A stretch of DNA of 64,000 nucleotides. It comes from Streptomyces gobiensis (GTDB lineage Bacteria > Actinomycetota > Actinomycetes > Streptomycetales > Streptomycetaceae). Shown piece after piece: positions 42,761 to 51,193 of this stretch (position 1 is the first letter of the stretch; each line of letters begins with the position of its first letter). The stretch lies in assembly GCF_021216675.1 (NCBI RefSeq), contig NZ_CP086120.1, positions 2,152,501 through 2,216,500 of the forward strand, given 5' to 3'. Both the position numbers and the translations under genes were made by a program. The notes under the pieces are model-generated. The model made no database searches. It saw nothing but the letters and a program-made list of their open reading frames with translations, and was not told the origin of the DNA.

Positions 42761-43687
42761 ATGCCACTCCCAGCCGAGTTCCATGACATCGCCAAGCGGG
42801 TGAACAACTGGGGACGTTGGGGCGGGGCAGATGAGATCGGCACCCTCAACCTGATCACCGATGAGGTGGTACGGAGCGCGGCCGCCGCCATCCGGACCGG
42901 CCGCCGTATCTCTCTCGCGCTGCCGCTGAGGCAGGACGGAGTCCAGACCGGCCTTATCCCGGGGCGGGTCAATCCGCTGCACACCATGGTCGCGATCAAC
43001 CAGGAACTGTTCGGCCCGGGAGCCGTCGCCACCAGCGATGACGTGGTGACCATGGGACTTCAGACGGCCACCCACTGGGACGCCCTCCCCCATGTCTCAC
43101 ACTCGGGGAAGATCTACAACGGCCGTACCGCCGACACCATCACCGCACATGGCGGCGCCGCGTTCAGCGGGATCGAGAAGACCGGACCCGTGGTATCCCG
43201 TGGAGTGCTGCTCGATGTGGCCCGCGCACATGGCATGGAGCGGCTCCCGAACGACCACGCGGTCAGCCCCGAGGACTTGGACGCGGCGGAGGAGTTGGCG
43301 GGTATCCGCGTTAAAGCGGGCGATATCGTACTTATACGGACTGGGCAGATTCAGCGGTATCTCACCGGCGACAAGGACGCGTACGCGTTTCCCTCGCCGG
43401 GGCTGTCCATCCGCACCCCCGAGTGGTTTCACGCCCGCGATATCGCGGCCGTCGCGAACGACACCATCACCTTTGAGATCTTCCCTCCGGAGATCGAGGG
43501 CCTCTGGCTGCCGGTACACGCGCTCGACCTGGTCGAGATGGGCCTCCTGCAAGGCCAGAACTGGAACCTGGAAGAGCTCTCAGCGGCCTGCGCGGCCGAA
43601 AGCCGCTATGACTTCTTCCTCTGCGCAACCCCGGAGCCGGTCGTCGGTGGCACCGGAACGCCCGTAGCCCCGGTCGCCATCCTGTGA
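42761..43687 (+). CDS. Cyclase-family (kynurenine formamidase-like) hydrolase
   Basis: 308 residues of the cyclase/KynB-like metal-dependent hydrolase family. The metal motif is in QTATHWDALPHVSHSGKIYNG (His105, Asp107, His111), with a C-terminal EIFPPEIEGLWLPVHALDLVEMGLLQGQNW. Family members hydrolyse amides or lactones; here, opening of a cyclic intermediate or lactone is a reasonable guess. GGAGGAG stands 6 bases before ATG 42761. Monocistronic, divergent from the SDR operon. Confidence 0.87.
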   Translation: MPLPAEFHDIAKRVNNWGRWGGADEIGTLNLITDEVVRSAAAAIRTGRRISLALPLRQDGVQTGLIPGRVNPLHTMVAINQELFGPGAVATSDDVVTMGLQTATHWDALPHVSHSGKIYNGRTADTITAHGGAAFSGIEKTGPVVSRGVLLDVARAHGMERLPNDHAVSPEDLDAAEELAGIRVKAGDIVLIRTGQIQRYLTGDKDAYAFPSPGLSIRTPEWFHARDIAAVANDTITFEIFPPEIEGLWLPVHALDLVEMGLLQGQNWNLEELSAACAAESRYDFFLCATPEPVVGGTGTPVAPVAIL

Positions 43688-43736
43688 AACCACCCCAACA
43701 CGGCTGGGTGTCCGGCCGGGTCGTGCCGCATGAGGG

Positions 43737-43840
43737 GGTGTCCCCAATCCCGCCCCTTCCCGAAACCGGGGCTTCGCCCCGGCCCCGCAGACCTGGGCCG
43801 AAGCCCCGGTTTTTGGGAACTGGTCGGGCACCTCCTGGCG
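43737..43840. repeat. Dispersed palindromic intergenic repeat, copy 5 (partial)
   Basis: CGCCCCTTCCCGAAACCGGGGCTTCGCCCCGG is followed by an inverted part (CCGAAGCCCCGGTTTTTGGGAACTGG). The GTTGTGGGCA module is missing. Confidence 0.65.
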
Positions 43841-43871
43841 CACCCACCCCGCAGCAGGGCAACGGGCGCCG

Positions 43872-44007
43872 CCCCGCTAGGCAACCACCCACCCACACCA
43901 GCCACGACGACTTCCCCCACCCCGTAACGGGGCAACTGGCTCCACCCCGCTAGGCAACCACCCACCCACACCAGCCACGACGACTTCGCCCACCCCGTAA
44001 CGGGGCA
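43872..44007. repeat. Two 73-bp direct repeats
   Basis: Units begin at 43872 and 43945 (CCCCGCTAGGCAACCACCC...) and each ends with the palindromic CCCCGTAACGGGGCA. They differ at very few positions. The remaining 44008-44233 contains no gene I can support. Confidence 0.85.
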
Positions 44008-44233
44008 CCCCGGCTGGGTGGCGGCGCGCAATACGCACCCCGAGCACGGTATTGCGGACCGCCACCCGGCTCCGGCACTCGGGCCCTGTCTCTCACGGTG
44101 GAGAATCCGGCACCGGACCGCGACCCGCACTCGCCAAGGAAGGCAGTCCCTCGACGTCCCCTCACAACGAATCGCTCAATCCAGGGTGATCATCCGGATA
44201 CGACTCGTCAACACCTGATCGGCGCTTTGCCCC

Positions 44234-44683
44234 TTATACCCCATTTACCCCGGCGCATGGTTGGGCATATGCGCCCATCGGCAGCGTTTCCGGGTCCAAC
44301 TCGCACCAGATGCGCTTGCCATCACCCTCCGGCTGCCAGCCCCAGCGGTCGGCGAGCCCGTCGACAAGCTCCAGTCCACGGCCGCCGGTGTCATCACCCT
44401 CGGCCTGCCGCCGCCGCGGCGCCTTGCTGCTCCTGTCGGCGACCTCGACCCGTACGGTCCCGTCAGCGTGCCGATCGGGCAGCAGCATACGCAGCACGGC
44501 CGGACAGCCGGTATGTACGACAGCATTGGTCACCAGCTCAGAGACCAGCAGAATCAACGTCTCGCCCAATGGACCGTCCGCGCTGATCCCAGAACCGGCC
44601 AGCCGTGACCGGGCCCATCGCCGCGCGCGGCCGACCTCCATAGGGTCTGGACCGATCTCCAGTTGCACCTGAAGCACCTGCAC
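44234..44683 (-). CDS. RsbW-like ATP-binding (HATPase_c) regulatory protein
   Basis: 149 residues with the GHKL ATPase features of anti-sigma kinases: N-box ETLILLVSELVTNAVVH near 41-57 and G-box GGRGLELVDGLADRWGWQ near 100-117. Streptomyces encode dozens of such stand-alone proteins, thought to phosphorylate or bind STAS-type antagonists. The ATPase core is short but complete. No partner gene is adjacent; a STAS protein is encoded 6 kb away. Confidence 0.82.
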   Translation of the reverse strand: MQVLQVQLEIGPDPMEVGRARRWARSRLAGSGISADGPLGETLILLVSELVTNAVVHTGCPAVLRMLLPDRHADGTVRVEVADRSSKAPRRRQAEGDDTGGRGLELVDGLADRWGWQPEGDGKRIWCELDPETLPMGAYAQPCAGVNGV

Positions 44684-44946
44684 CGCTCACACCACCAAGA
44701 CCGACGGAGTCACGGATCGTGACCCCGGAGCCACACAGCCTGCTGGACGGGCTGTCATATGAACAAGCGCTTCAGGCATATTCCGGCGCAAAGGAGTATG
44801 CGTACGGCATACTGTGCGACACCCCAGAGGGGGAGTCGAACGACGCGCCCCCTCATGGTTGCGCCTTTGAACCACTCGTACCCCAGGGAGGGTACCGGAG
44901 CGGAATCCTCCCGACCGCTTGAGGTCAGTCACGACCTGGTATCGAC
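44684..44946. other. Intergenic region with a strong palindrome
   Basis: The inverted repeat AGTATGC-GTACG-GCATACT lies at 44795-44813 (perfect 7-base arms). A 67-codon plus-strand frame (44719-44922, GTG start) spans the region, but it has no ribosome site or recognisable motif, and I do not call it a gene. The palindrome may be an operator for a promoter reading either way. Confidence 0.5.
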
Positions 44947-45837
44947 TCACGGCTGTCCCAGTCCGGTGGCCAGCGCCTCCTCGGCTTCGGCCGCTGTCTG
45001 CCACTGCTGGGCACGGACCCAGGCGCGTTTCAGATGGAGGTGCACGTCGGCCTCCCAGGTGAAGCCCATGCCGCCGTGGACTTGGAGACAGTCGCGGGCG
45101 TTGTTCACGGCGGCTTCGTCGGCCAGCAGCTTGGCGGTGGCGAGGTCAAGGGGGTCTTCGGTGACGGCGGCCGCGTAGACGGCGGTACGTGCCGTCTCCG
45201 TACGGACCAGCAGCTGGGCGCAGAGGTGCTTGACGGCCTGGAAGGCGCCGATGGGCTGGCCGAACTGTTCGCGGGTGCGGGCGTGGGACACCGCCATATC
45301 GAGGGTGCGGCCCGCGCTGCCGAGCTGCTGGGCGGCGGTGAGGAGGGCGGCGCCGGGGCACGGGGTGGTGGTGGGGCGGGAGCGGACTCGGTGGAGGGGG
45401 GTGAGGGGGTCGATGGAGCGGATGGGGGTAGGGGTGGGGGCGGGGGTGGGCTCCGGGGCTTCGCCCAGGATGTGGTCGGCGTCCGTCAGCCACTCGATGA
45501 GTTCGCCGTCGCGGGCCGTAACGACCGTATCGCCGGAGGCCGCACCCGGTACGGAGCCCGCGGCGAGGTGGGTGGCCACCAGGGGGCCGGGTAGCAGGGC
45601 GCGGCCCGCCTCTTCGAAGAGCAGGACAGCTTCGGGCAGGCCCAGTCCGACACCGCCCTCGGATTCGGGAAGGCGAAGGGCGAAGAAGCCCGCGTCGCCG
45701 AGTGCGCGCCACAGGGCGCGGTCGAGGGCAGGGTTCCGCACGGTGGCCCGGAGCCGCTCGCGGTCGAAACGGGCGGCCAGGAGGTCGCGCATCCCGGCCT
45801 GGAGGGCGCGTTGGTCGTCGGTGAGGCGGAAGTCCAT
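44947..45837 (-). CDS. Acyl-CoA dehydrogenase family protein, small subunit type
   Basis: 296 residues, shorter than a full ACAD. FRLTDDQRALQAGMRDLLAARF at the start, a shrunken Pro/Thr-rich middle (EPTPAPTPTPIRS, about 130-143), then SHARTREQFGQPIGAFQAVKHLCAQ and QVHGGMGFTWEADVHLHLKRA. In steroid catabolism such short ACADs pair with a full-length subunit in alpha2beta2 enzymes; the full-length partner is the adjacent upstream gene, 10 bases away. ATG 45837 marks the family start although the frame is open upstream. Confidence 0.85.
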   Translation of the reverse strand: MDFRLTDDQRALQAGMRDLLAARFDRERLRATVRNPALDRALWRALGDAGFFALRLPESEGGVGLGLPEAVLLFEEAGRALLPGPLVATHLAAGSVPGAASGDTVVTARDGELIEWLTDADHILGEAPEPTPAPTPTPIRSIDPLTPLHRVRSRPTTTPCPGAALLTAAQQLGSAGRTLDMAVSHARTREQFGQPIGAFQAVKHLCAQLLVRTETARTAVYAAAVTEDPLDLATAKLLADEAAVNNARDCLQVHGGMGFTWEADVHLHLKRAWVRAQQWQTAAEAEEALATGLGQP

Positions 45838-45847
45838 ACGGTCGGGT

Positions 45848-47011
45848 TCACCGGCCCTTCGGGAGGCCGAGGATGCGTTCGGCCACGATGTTCTGCTGTA
45901 TCTGGGAGGTGCCTGCCGCGATCGTGTAGGAGAGGGAGGACAGCCGGTCCAGCGTCCAGGCGTGGGACAGGTCCAGGGACTCGGGCCCCAGAACCGCGGC
46001 GGCGGTGTCGTAGAGGTCCTGGCGGGCGTGGGAGTAGCGGAGCTTGAAAACCGAGCCGCCGACGCCCGGCACCCCGCGTTCGGCTGCCTCGGCCTCGCTG
46101 ACATTCCACTGGGTGAGGCGCCACAGGGCACGGAATTCGGCGTGGAGGCGGCCGAGTCGGCGTCGCAGAACCGCATCGTCCCAGCGCCCATTGCGCCGGG
46201 CTGTTTCGGCGAGCTCCCGCAAGACACGCTGGCAGGCGATGACTTCACCGACGAAGGCCGTGCCGCGTTCGAAGGAGAGGGTCACCATCGTGACCCGCCA
46301 GCCGTCGTTCTCCTCACCGATGCGGTGAGAGACGGGGATACGGACCTCGTCGAGGAGGAGTTCAGCGAATTCCGTGGAGCCCGCGAGCGTACGCAGCGGG
46401 CGGATCGTCACACCCGGGGCGTCCATGGGCATGGCGAGCCAGGTGATGCCCCGGTGCTTGGGGACGGTGGGGTCCGTACGGACCAGAAGCTCGCACCAGT
46501 CCGCGACTTCGGCGTGCGAGGTCCAGATCTTGGTGCCGGTGACGATGTAGTCACCGGCACCGGCACCGGCACCAGCTCCGGCACCGTCGCGGACCGCGCG
46601 GGTGCGTAGAGCGGCGAGGTCGGAGCCCGCTTCCGGTTCGCTGAAGCCCTGACACCAGACCTCCTCCCCGCGCAGAATGGGCGGCAGCCAGCGCTGCCGC
46701 TGCTCAGGGGTGCCCTCGGCGGCGATGGTCGGGCCCGCGTGCAGCAGCCCGACAAAGTTCGCACCGACGTAGGGCGCGCCCGCGCGCTCGGTCTCCTCAA
46801 GGAAGATCAGGTGCTGGGTGGGGGTGGCCCCCCAGTGCAGCTCGCCGTATCCGGCGTCGTACAGCGTGCGTTGCCATCCGAGGTCGTACGCCCGGCGAGC
46901 CGGCCAGTCGAGCGGGTTGGGCTTGGGCGGCAGCGTCGGCAGCGTCTTGGCCAGCCAGGTGCGGAGCTCCTGGCGGAATCGCTCCTCCTCCGCCGTATAG
47001 CCGAGGTTCAC
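45848..47011 (-). CDS. Acyl-CoA dehydrogenase family protein, large subunit type
   Basis: 387 residues: YTAEEERFRQELRTWLAKTLP at the start, CQGFSEPEAGSDLAALRTRAVRDG near 119-142, then a GAGAGAGAG stretch of low complexity before DYIVTGTKIWTS, and C-terminal TIAAGTSQIQQNIVAERILGLPKG. It probably forms a heteromeric dehydrogenase with the product of the next gene and feeds electrons to ETF. GTG 47011 overlaps the amidohydrolase stop (GTGA). Confidence 0.88.
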   Translation of the reverse strand: MNLGYTAEEERFRQELRTWLAKTLPTLPPKPNPLDWPARRAYDLGWQRTLYDAGYGELHWGATPTQHLIFLEETERAGAPYVGANFVGLLHAGPTIAAEGTPEQRQRWLPPILRGEEVWCQGFSEPEAGSDLAALRTRAVRDGAGAGAGAGAGDYIVTGTKIWTSHAEVADWCELLVRTDPTVPKHRGITWLAMPMDAPGVTIRPLRTLAGSTEFAELLLDEVRIPVSHRIGEENDGWRVTMVTLSFERGTAFVGEVIACQRVLRELAETARRNGRWDDAVLRRRLGRLHAEFRALWRLTQWNVSEAEAAERGVPGVGGSVFKLRYSHARQDLYDTAAAVLGPESLDLSHAWTLDRLSSLSYTIAAGTSQIQQNIVAERILGLPKGR

Positions 47012-48195
47012 GACAGCGCCAGGTCGAGCATCCGGATGGCGTTGCCACGCATCAGCTTGTAGACCGTCTCATCATCGAGACCCTTGACATGGTCGAGAGC
47101 GACCTCCTTCGTATGCGGGAAGGTCGAGTCGACATGCGGATAGTCGGTCTCGAAGGTGGCGTTGTCGCGGCCGACGGCATCGAGTGAGGCGACCCCGTGT
47201 TTGTCACGGAAGAAGCAGCAGAAGATCTGCCGGTAGTAGTACGTGGACGGGGGCTCCGGGATGAGGTCGCGGACGCCGCCCCAGGCGCGGTGCTCCTCCC
47301 ATACGTCGTCGGCGCGCTCGAGCGCGTAGGGGATCCATCCCATCTGGCCTTCGCTGTACGCGAGTTTGAGCCGGGGGAACGTCACCAGTACGCCGCTGAA
47401 CAGGAAGTCCATCATCGACGCCATGGCGTTGTTGAAGGAGAGCGAGGCCTGGACGGCGGGCGGGGCGTCAGGGGAGGCGGCGGGCATCTGGGAGGAGGAG
47501 CCAATGTGCATATTGACGACGGTCCCGGTCTCCTCGCAGGTCGCGAAGAAGGGGTTCCAGTAGCCGGAGTGGATGCTCGGCAGGCCGAGGTGGGTGGGAA
47601 TCTCGCTGAAGGTGACGGCACGGACGCCACGAGCGGCGTTGCGCTGGACCTCAGCGACGGCGAGGTCGATGTCCCAGAGGGGGATGATGCACAGCGGGAT
47701 CAGCCGACCGCCGCTGTCTCCGCACCACTCCTCGACCATCCAGTCGTTGTAGGCGCGTACGCAGGCGAGTGCGACCTCCTTGTCATGTGCCTCGGCGAAG
47801 GTCTGCCCGCAGAAGCGCGGAAAGGTGGGGAAGCAGAGGGACGCCTCGACATGGTTGAGGTCCATGTCCTTGAGCCGCTCGACCGGATCCCAGCACCCCC
47901 GGCGCATTTCGGCCCGGGTGATGCCCTCCAGCGTCATATCGTCGCGGTCGAAGCCGACGGCGGCGATATTGCGCTTGTACGGAAACCTCAGATCCTCGTA
48001 GATCCACCAGTCGGTGGGCGGTCCGTCGGGGTCCATGGTGATCTGGTATTTCCCGCCGGTGTACGCCAGCTCGCCGATCCCGGCGGTGAGGGGCTTGGGG
48101 CCGAGATCCCGGTACTTCTTCGGCAGCCAGGTCTCGAAGAGGTGCGCGGGCTCGATCACATGGTCGTCAACGCTGATGATGCGCGGTAGCTCCAT
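47008..48195 (-). CDS. Amidohydrolase-2 family protein, second copy
   Basis: 395 residues, clearly paralogous to 3072-4304: IISVDDHVIEP, DLNHVEASLCFPTFPRFCGQTF, RAYNDWMVEEWCGDSGGRLIPL and ETDYPHVDSTFPHTKE recur at the same places. Both copies head operator-controlled operons. Likely a metal-dependent hydrolase or decarboxylase in the same pathway acting on a related substrate. First gene of the amidohydrolase-ACAD-ACAD operon. Confidence 0.87.
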   Translation of the reverse strand: MELPRIISVDDHVIEPAHLFETWLPKKYRDLGPKPLTAGIGELAYTGGKYQITMDPDGPPTDWWIYEDLRFPYKRNIAAVGFDRDDMTLEGITRAEMRRGCWDPVERLKDMDLNHVEASLCFPTFPRFCGQTFAEAHDKEVALACVRAYNDWMVEEWCGDSGGRLIPLCIIPLWDIDLAVAEVQRNAARGVRAVTFSEIPTHLGLPSIHSGYWNPFFATCEETGTVVNMHIGSSSQMPAASPDAPPAVQASLSFNNAMASMMDFLFSGVLVTFPRLKLAYSEGQMGWIPYALERADDVWEEHRAWGGVRDLIPEPPSTYYYRQIFCCFFRDKHGVASLDAVGRDNATFETDYPHVDSTFPHTKEVALDHVKGLDDETVYKLMRGNAIRMLDLALS

Positions 48196-48282
48196 GACGG
48201 CTTCCCCTTCGGCTGGCTGGCTGGCTGGTTGAGTGCCTGGCTGGCTGACGGGCTAGAGCTGTAGACCTGTAGAACTGTAGAG

Positions 48283-48297
48283 CTGATGCCTCGTCAG
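48283..48297. promoter_or_regulatory. Operator-like palindrome CTGAT-GCCTC-GTCAG (site 9)
   Basis: 9 of 10 arm bases match; 87 bases before the second amidohydrolase. The leader between contains GGCT tandem repeats (48211-48228) and CTGTAG repeats (about 48260-48280). Confidence 0.7.
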
Positions 48298-48361
48298 ATA
48301 TCGAGGCTAGCCCTCACCCCCTGGACCGACAAGGCGCATCGGCTTACGCTTCCGGCCGGAA

Positions 48362-48376
48362 CTGACTAGCCGTCAG
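48362..48376. promoter_or_regulatory. Operator-like palindrome CTGAC-TAGCC-GTCAG (site 10)
   Basis: Perfect arms; 22 bases before the acyl-CoA ligase ATG (48399) and 79 bases from the start of site 9, in the same divergent region. Confidence 0.78.
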
Positions 48377-48398
48377 CTACAGGGATGGGGGATCGGGT

Positions 48399-49940
48399 AT
48401 GACCGACACCGCACACGAGCTGGACACCTCCCGCACGCTGTGGGAGCTCGTCACCCGCCGCGCCGGACTCACCCCCGATGCGACGGTCCTGATCCAGGCA
48501 GCGGACGACCGTCAGCTGACCTTCGCCGGGCTGCGAGATCACGCCGAACGGGTCGCGGCGGGCCTGTACGAGCTGGGCCTGCGCCCCGGTAACCGGGTGG
48601 CGTGGCAGCTGCCGACCCGCATCGAAACCGTCGTGCTCTCCCTCGCCCTGACCCGCCTCGGCACCGTACAGACGCCGGTTATCCCCTTCTACCGGGACCG
48701 CGAGGTCGGCCACGCCCTGCGCCAGACCGAGCCCCGGCTCATCGCCGTGCCGGGCACCTGGCGGGGCTTCGACCACACCGCGATGGCGAAACGGCTGGCC
48801 GGACACGACACCCGGGTACTGGAGGCGTACGAGGCCCTCCCGGAGGGAGACCCGGCGGTGCTGCCCCCTCCGCCCTCCGATGGCACCGAGGTGCGCTGGA
48901 TCTACTGGACCTCGGGCACCACCTCCGACCCCAAGGGTGTGCGCCATACCGACCGCAGCCTGATCGCAGGCGGCTCCTGCCTGGCCCACGCCCTGCGGCT
49001 GCGCCCCGACGACGTGGGTTCTATCGCCTTCCCGTACGCCCACATCGGCGGCCCCGACTATCTGGTGATGCTGCTGCTGTACGGCTTCCCGGCGGTGCTC
49101 TTCGAGCAGTTCGCGCTGCCGGGCGCGCTGGCGGCGTACCGACGCCACAAGGTGACCACGGCAGGCGGCTCAACGGCCTTCTACTCCATGTTCCTGGCCG
49201 AGCAGCGCAAGCAGCCCCAGCGGAAGCTCATCCCGTCCCTCCGGCTGCTGGCGGGCGGCGGCGCACCCAAACCACCCGAGCTCTACTACGAGATCACCCA
49301 GGAGCTGGGCTGCCAGCTCACCCACGGCTACGGCATGACCGAAGCCCCGATGATCACCATGGGGACGCCCGACGACAGCCCGGAGAACCTCGCCACGACC
49401 GAGGGCAGACCACCAGCGGGCATGGACATCCGGATCACCGACCCGGACGGCAAGCCGCTGCCCACGGGAACCGACGGCGAGGTCCGGCTGCGCGGCGAAG
49501 CCGTATGCCAGGGCTACCTGGACGCCGCCCAGACCGCCGAAGCCTTCGACGCGGAAGGCTTCTTCATCACCGGCGACCTCGGTCATCTCACCGAAGAGGG
49601 CCATCTCGTACTCACCGGCCGGATGAAGGACATCATCATCCGCAAGGGTGAGAACATCTCGGCGAAGGAGATCGAGCAGCTGCTCTACGAGCACCCGGGC
49701 GTGGGTGATGTCGCCGTCATCGGCCTGCCCGACCCCGAACGCGGCGAAAAGGTCTGCGCGGTGATCGAGCAACCGGAGAGCGCGGCCCCCTTGAGCCTGG
49801 AGACGGTAACCGGCTACCTGCGGTCCCAGGGGCTGTCCGTCCACAAGCTCCCCGAACAACTGGAGCTCGTCGGCGCACTTCCCCGCAATGAAGCGCTGCG
49901 GAAGGTTCTCAAGTACAAGCTCCGGGAGCGTTTTTCGTGA
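48399..49940 (+). CDS. AMP-forming acyl-CoA synthetase
   Basis: 513 residues, ANL superfamily. WTSGTTSDPKGVRHTDRS near 168-185, HGYGMTEAPMITMG near 308-321, FITGDLGHLTEEGHLVLTGRMKDIIIRKGENISAKEIE near 388-425, and a C-terminal lysine in LRKVLKYKLRERF. It resembles cyclohexanecarboxylate or cholate-type CoA ligases, which fits an alicyclic acid substrate, but the exact substrate cannot be read. Monocistronic, divergent from the amidohydrolase-ACAD operon. Confidence 0.88.
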   Translation: MTDTAHELDTSRTLWELVTRRAGLTPDATVLIQAADDRQLTFAGLRDHAERVAAGLYELGLRPGNRVAWQLPTRIETVVLSLALTRLGTVQTPVIPFYRDREVGHALRQTEPRLIAVPGTWRGFDHTAMAKRLAGHDTRVLEAYEALPEGDPAVLPPPPSDGTEVRWIYWTSGTTSDPKGVRHTDRSLIAGGSCLAHALRLRPDDVGSIAFPYAHIGGPDYLVMLLLYGFPAVLFEQFALPGALAAYRRHKVTTAGGSTAFYSMFLAEQRKQPQRKLIPSLRLLAGGGAPKPPELYYEITQELGCQLTHGYGMTEAPMITMGTPDDSPENLATTEGRPPAGMDIRITDPDGKPLPTGTDGEVRLRGEAVCQGYLDAAQTAEAFDAEGFFITGDLGHLTEEGHLVLTGRMKDIIIRKGENISAKEIEQLLYEHPGVGDVAVIGLPDPERGEKVCAVIEQPESAAPLSLETVTGYLRSQGLSVHKLPEQLELVGALPRNEALRKVLKYKLRERFS

Positions 49941-49952
49941 TCAACTAGGCGT

Positions 49953-50423
49953 ATGGAAGCGATCGCAGCAGCACTCATCGCCGTTACGGGCACGCTGATG
50001 GGATCTGCCGTCACCTACGTCTTCCAGCGCCGGGTCACCGAGCGCGGCGAGGAACTCGCTCGCCGCGAGCGGCGCAGGCACGAACGGATCGATGCCTACG
50101 CCGCCTACGCGGGGGCCGTGCACAACTACCGGCGGATGGAAATACACCGCTGGTTCGTCAAGAACGGACGCCTGGAATCGGAGGACTTCGACGCCGTCAC
50201 CCGGGAGGTCTTCGAGCTGCGCTCGGACGCCATGGAGGCGCTGTTCCGGCTCCAGCTACTCACCGATGACCCCGCTGTGCGCGAGCGCGCGAACGCGGCG
50301 ATGGACGCGGTCGGGGAGCTGCACGATGTCTGCCTGAACCGGGCCGAGCTGGACACCCGGCGCGATTCCTCACGCGCGGCGATCCAGGACTTTATCGCCG
50401 TCGGTTCCGCGCAGGTCAGCTAG
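49953..50423 (+). CDS. Hypothetical protein with N-terminal membrane anchor
   Basis: 156 residues. One hydrophobic segment (AIAAALIAVTGTLMGSAVTYVF, about 3-24) then a strongly charged helical region (RRVTERGEELARRERRRHERIDAYAAYAGAVHNYRR) likely to form a coiled coil. No family recognised. It follows the ligase by 12 bases in the same direction, so it may be co-transcribed, yet similar small anchors are common in Streptomyces core regions. Confidence 0.6.
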   Translation: MEAIAAALIAVTGTLMGSAVTYVFQRRVTERGEELARRERRRHERIDAYAAYAGAVHNYRRMEIHRWFVKNGRLESEDFDAVTREVFELRSDAMEALFRLQLLTDDPAVRERANAAMDAVGELHDVCLNRAELDTRRDSSRAAIQDFIAVGSAQVS

Positions 50424-50495
50424 GCACAGGTCAGCTAGGCAGGTCAGCCAAGACTTCAGCCACGCTGTCACAAGGATGCCGCGCTGTCACAAGCA

Positions 50496-50870
50496 TCAGG
50501 CCGACAGCGGCCGGGCCGCCTCGTCGGTGGCGGCTTCCAGGTCCGGGTAGCACTCGAAGAGGCGACGGACGCCGAGGGCGGCGAGTACACGGTTGACGTG
50601 GGAGCCGTCGACCGCGCCCTGGGCGGGCAGTATCAGGCGGAGGCGGCCCGCGCAGGAGCGCATCAGGCGGCGGGAGGCGATCAGGACGCCCACCCCGCTG
50701 GAGTCGCAGAACAGTACTTGGGAGAGGTCGAGCACCAGGCTGCGCCGGCCGTCGGCGACCGCGTTGTGCACATGCTGCCGGACCGCCGGCGAGGTGACGA
50801 GGTCCATCTCACCCGTCACACGCAGCACGGCCCACTCCCCCCGTGTCTCCTCCATCACCTTCAGCGACAC
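50496..50870 (-). CDS. STAS-domain anti-sigma factor antagonist
   Basis: 124 residues from GTG 50870. LRVTGEMDLVTSPAVRQHV and SLVLDLSQVLFCDSSGVGVLIASRRL carry the STAS core; Ser57/Ser58 in DSSG is the conserved phosphorylation site. It should bind and inactivate an anti-sigma kinase of the RsbW type. The ORF continues upstream, but AAAGG before GTG 50870 and the family start favour this choice. It is divergent from the ECF sigma gene. Confidence 0.85.
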   Translation of the reverse strand: MSLKVMEETRGEWAVLRVTGEMDLVTSPAVRQHVHNAVADGRRSLVLDLSQVLFCDSSGVGVLIASRRLMRSCAGRLRLILPAQGAVDGSHVNRVLAALGVRRLFECYPDLEAATDEAARPLSA

Positions 50871-51193
50871 GTACTTGACGCCTTTCGCTCGCCCTACCGG
50901 AATGAATCCTTCCCCGCCTCGACTGCCCCGCCGACCACGGTCAAAACGAAGTCCCCCGCCCGACCCTATGCGCAAGCCGGTCCCTTCCTCCCCCTAGATC
51001 CGATCACACCCGCATAACACATCAGCAGATACGGGCATGAATGATCCACGCCACTCTGGGGAATCCAGCGCAACGTGACGGTTCCACCACCATGTGCAAG
51101 TCCCCCTAGGGGCGCACATTGCCGTAAAGGGGCGTACGTTGTCAGCCCCTCCGCACTACATTCGATGTACGAAGAGGGCTGGGGGTCGACACG
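50871..51193. other. Divergent promoter region with direct and inverted repeats
   Basis: 323 bases between the STAS and sigma genes. It contains two 13-base direct repeats, GGGGCGCACATTG (51109-51121) and GGGGCGTACGTTG (51129-51141), starting 20 bases apart. The inverted repeat TACAT-TCG-ATGTA is at 51157-51169. These are probable promoter or operator elements of the sigma gene, whose ribosome site (GGGCTGGGGG) follows. Confidence 0.5.

Noticed and set aside
44719..44922. 67-codon plus-strand frame as a small gene
   Set aside because: No ribosome site, no recognisable motif, and it spans a strong palindrome that looks regulatory.
48241..48255. CTGGCTGACGGGCTAG as an eleventh operator
   Set aside because: Only one half-site matches CTGAC; the other half shows no GTCAG-like arm.
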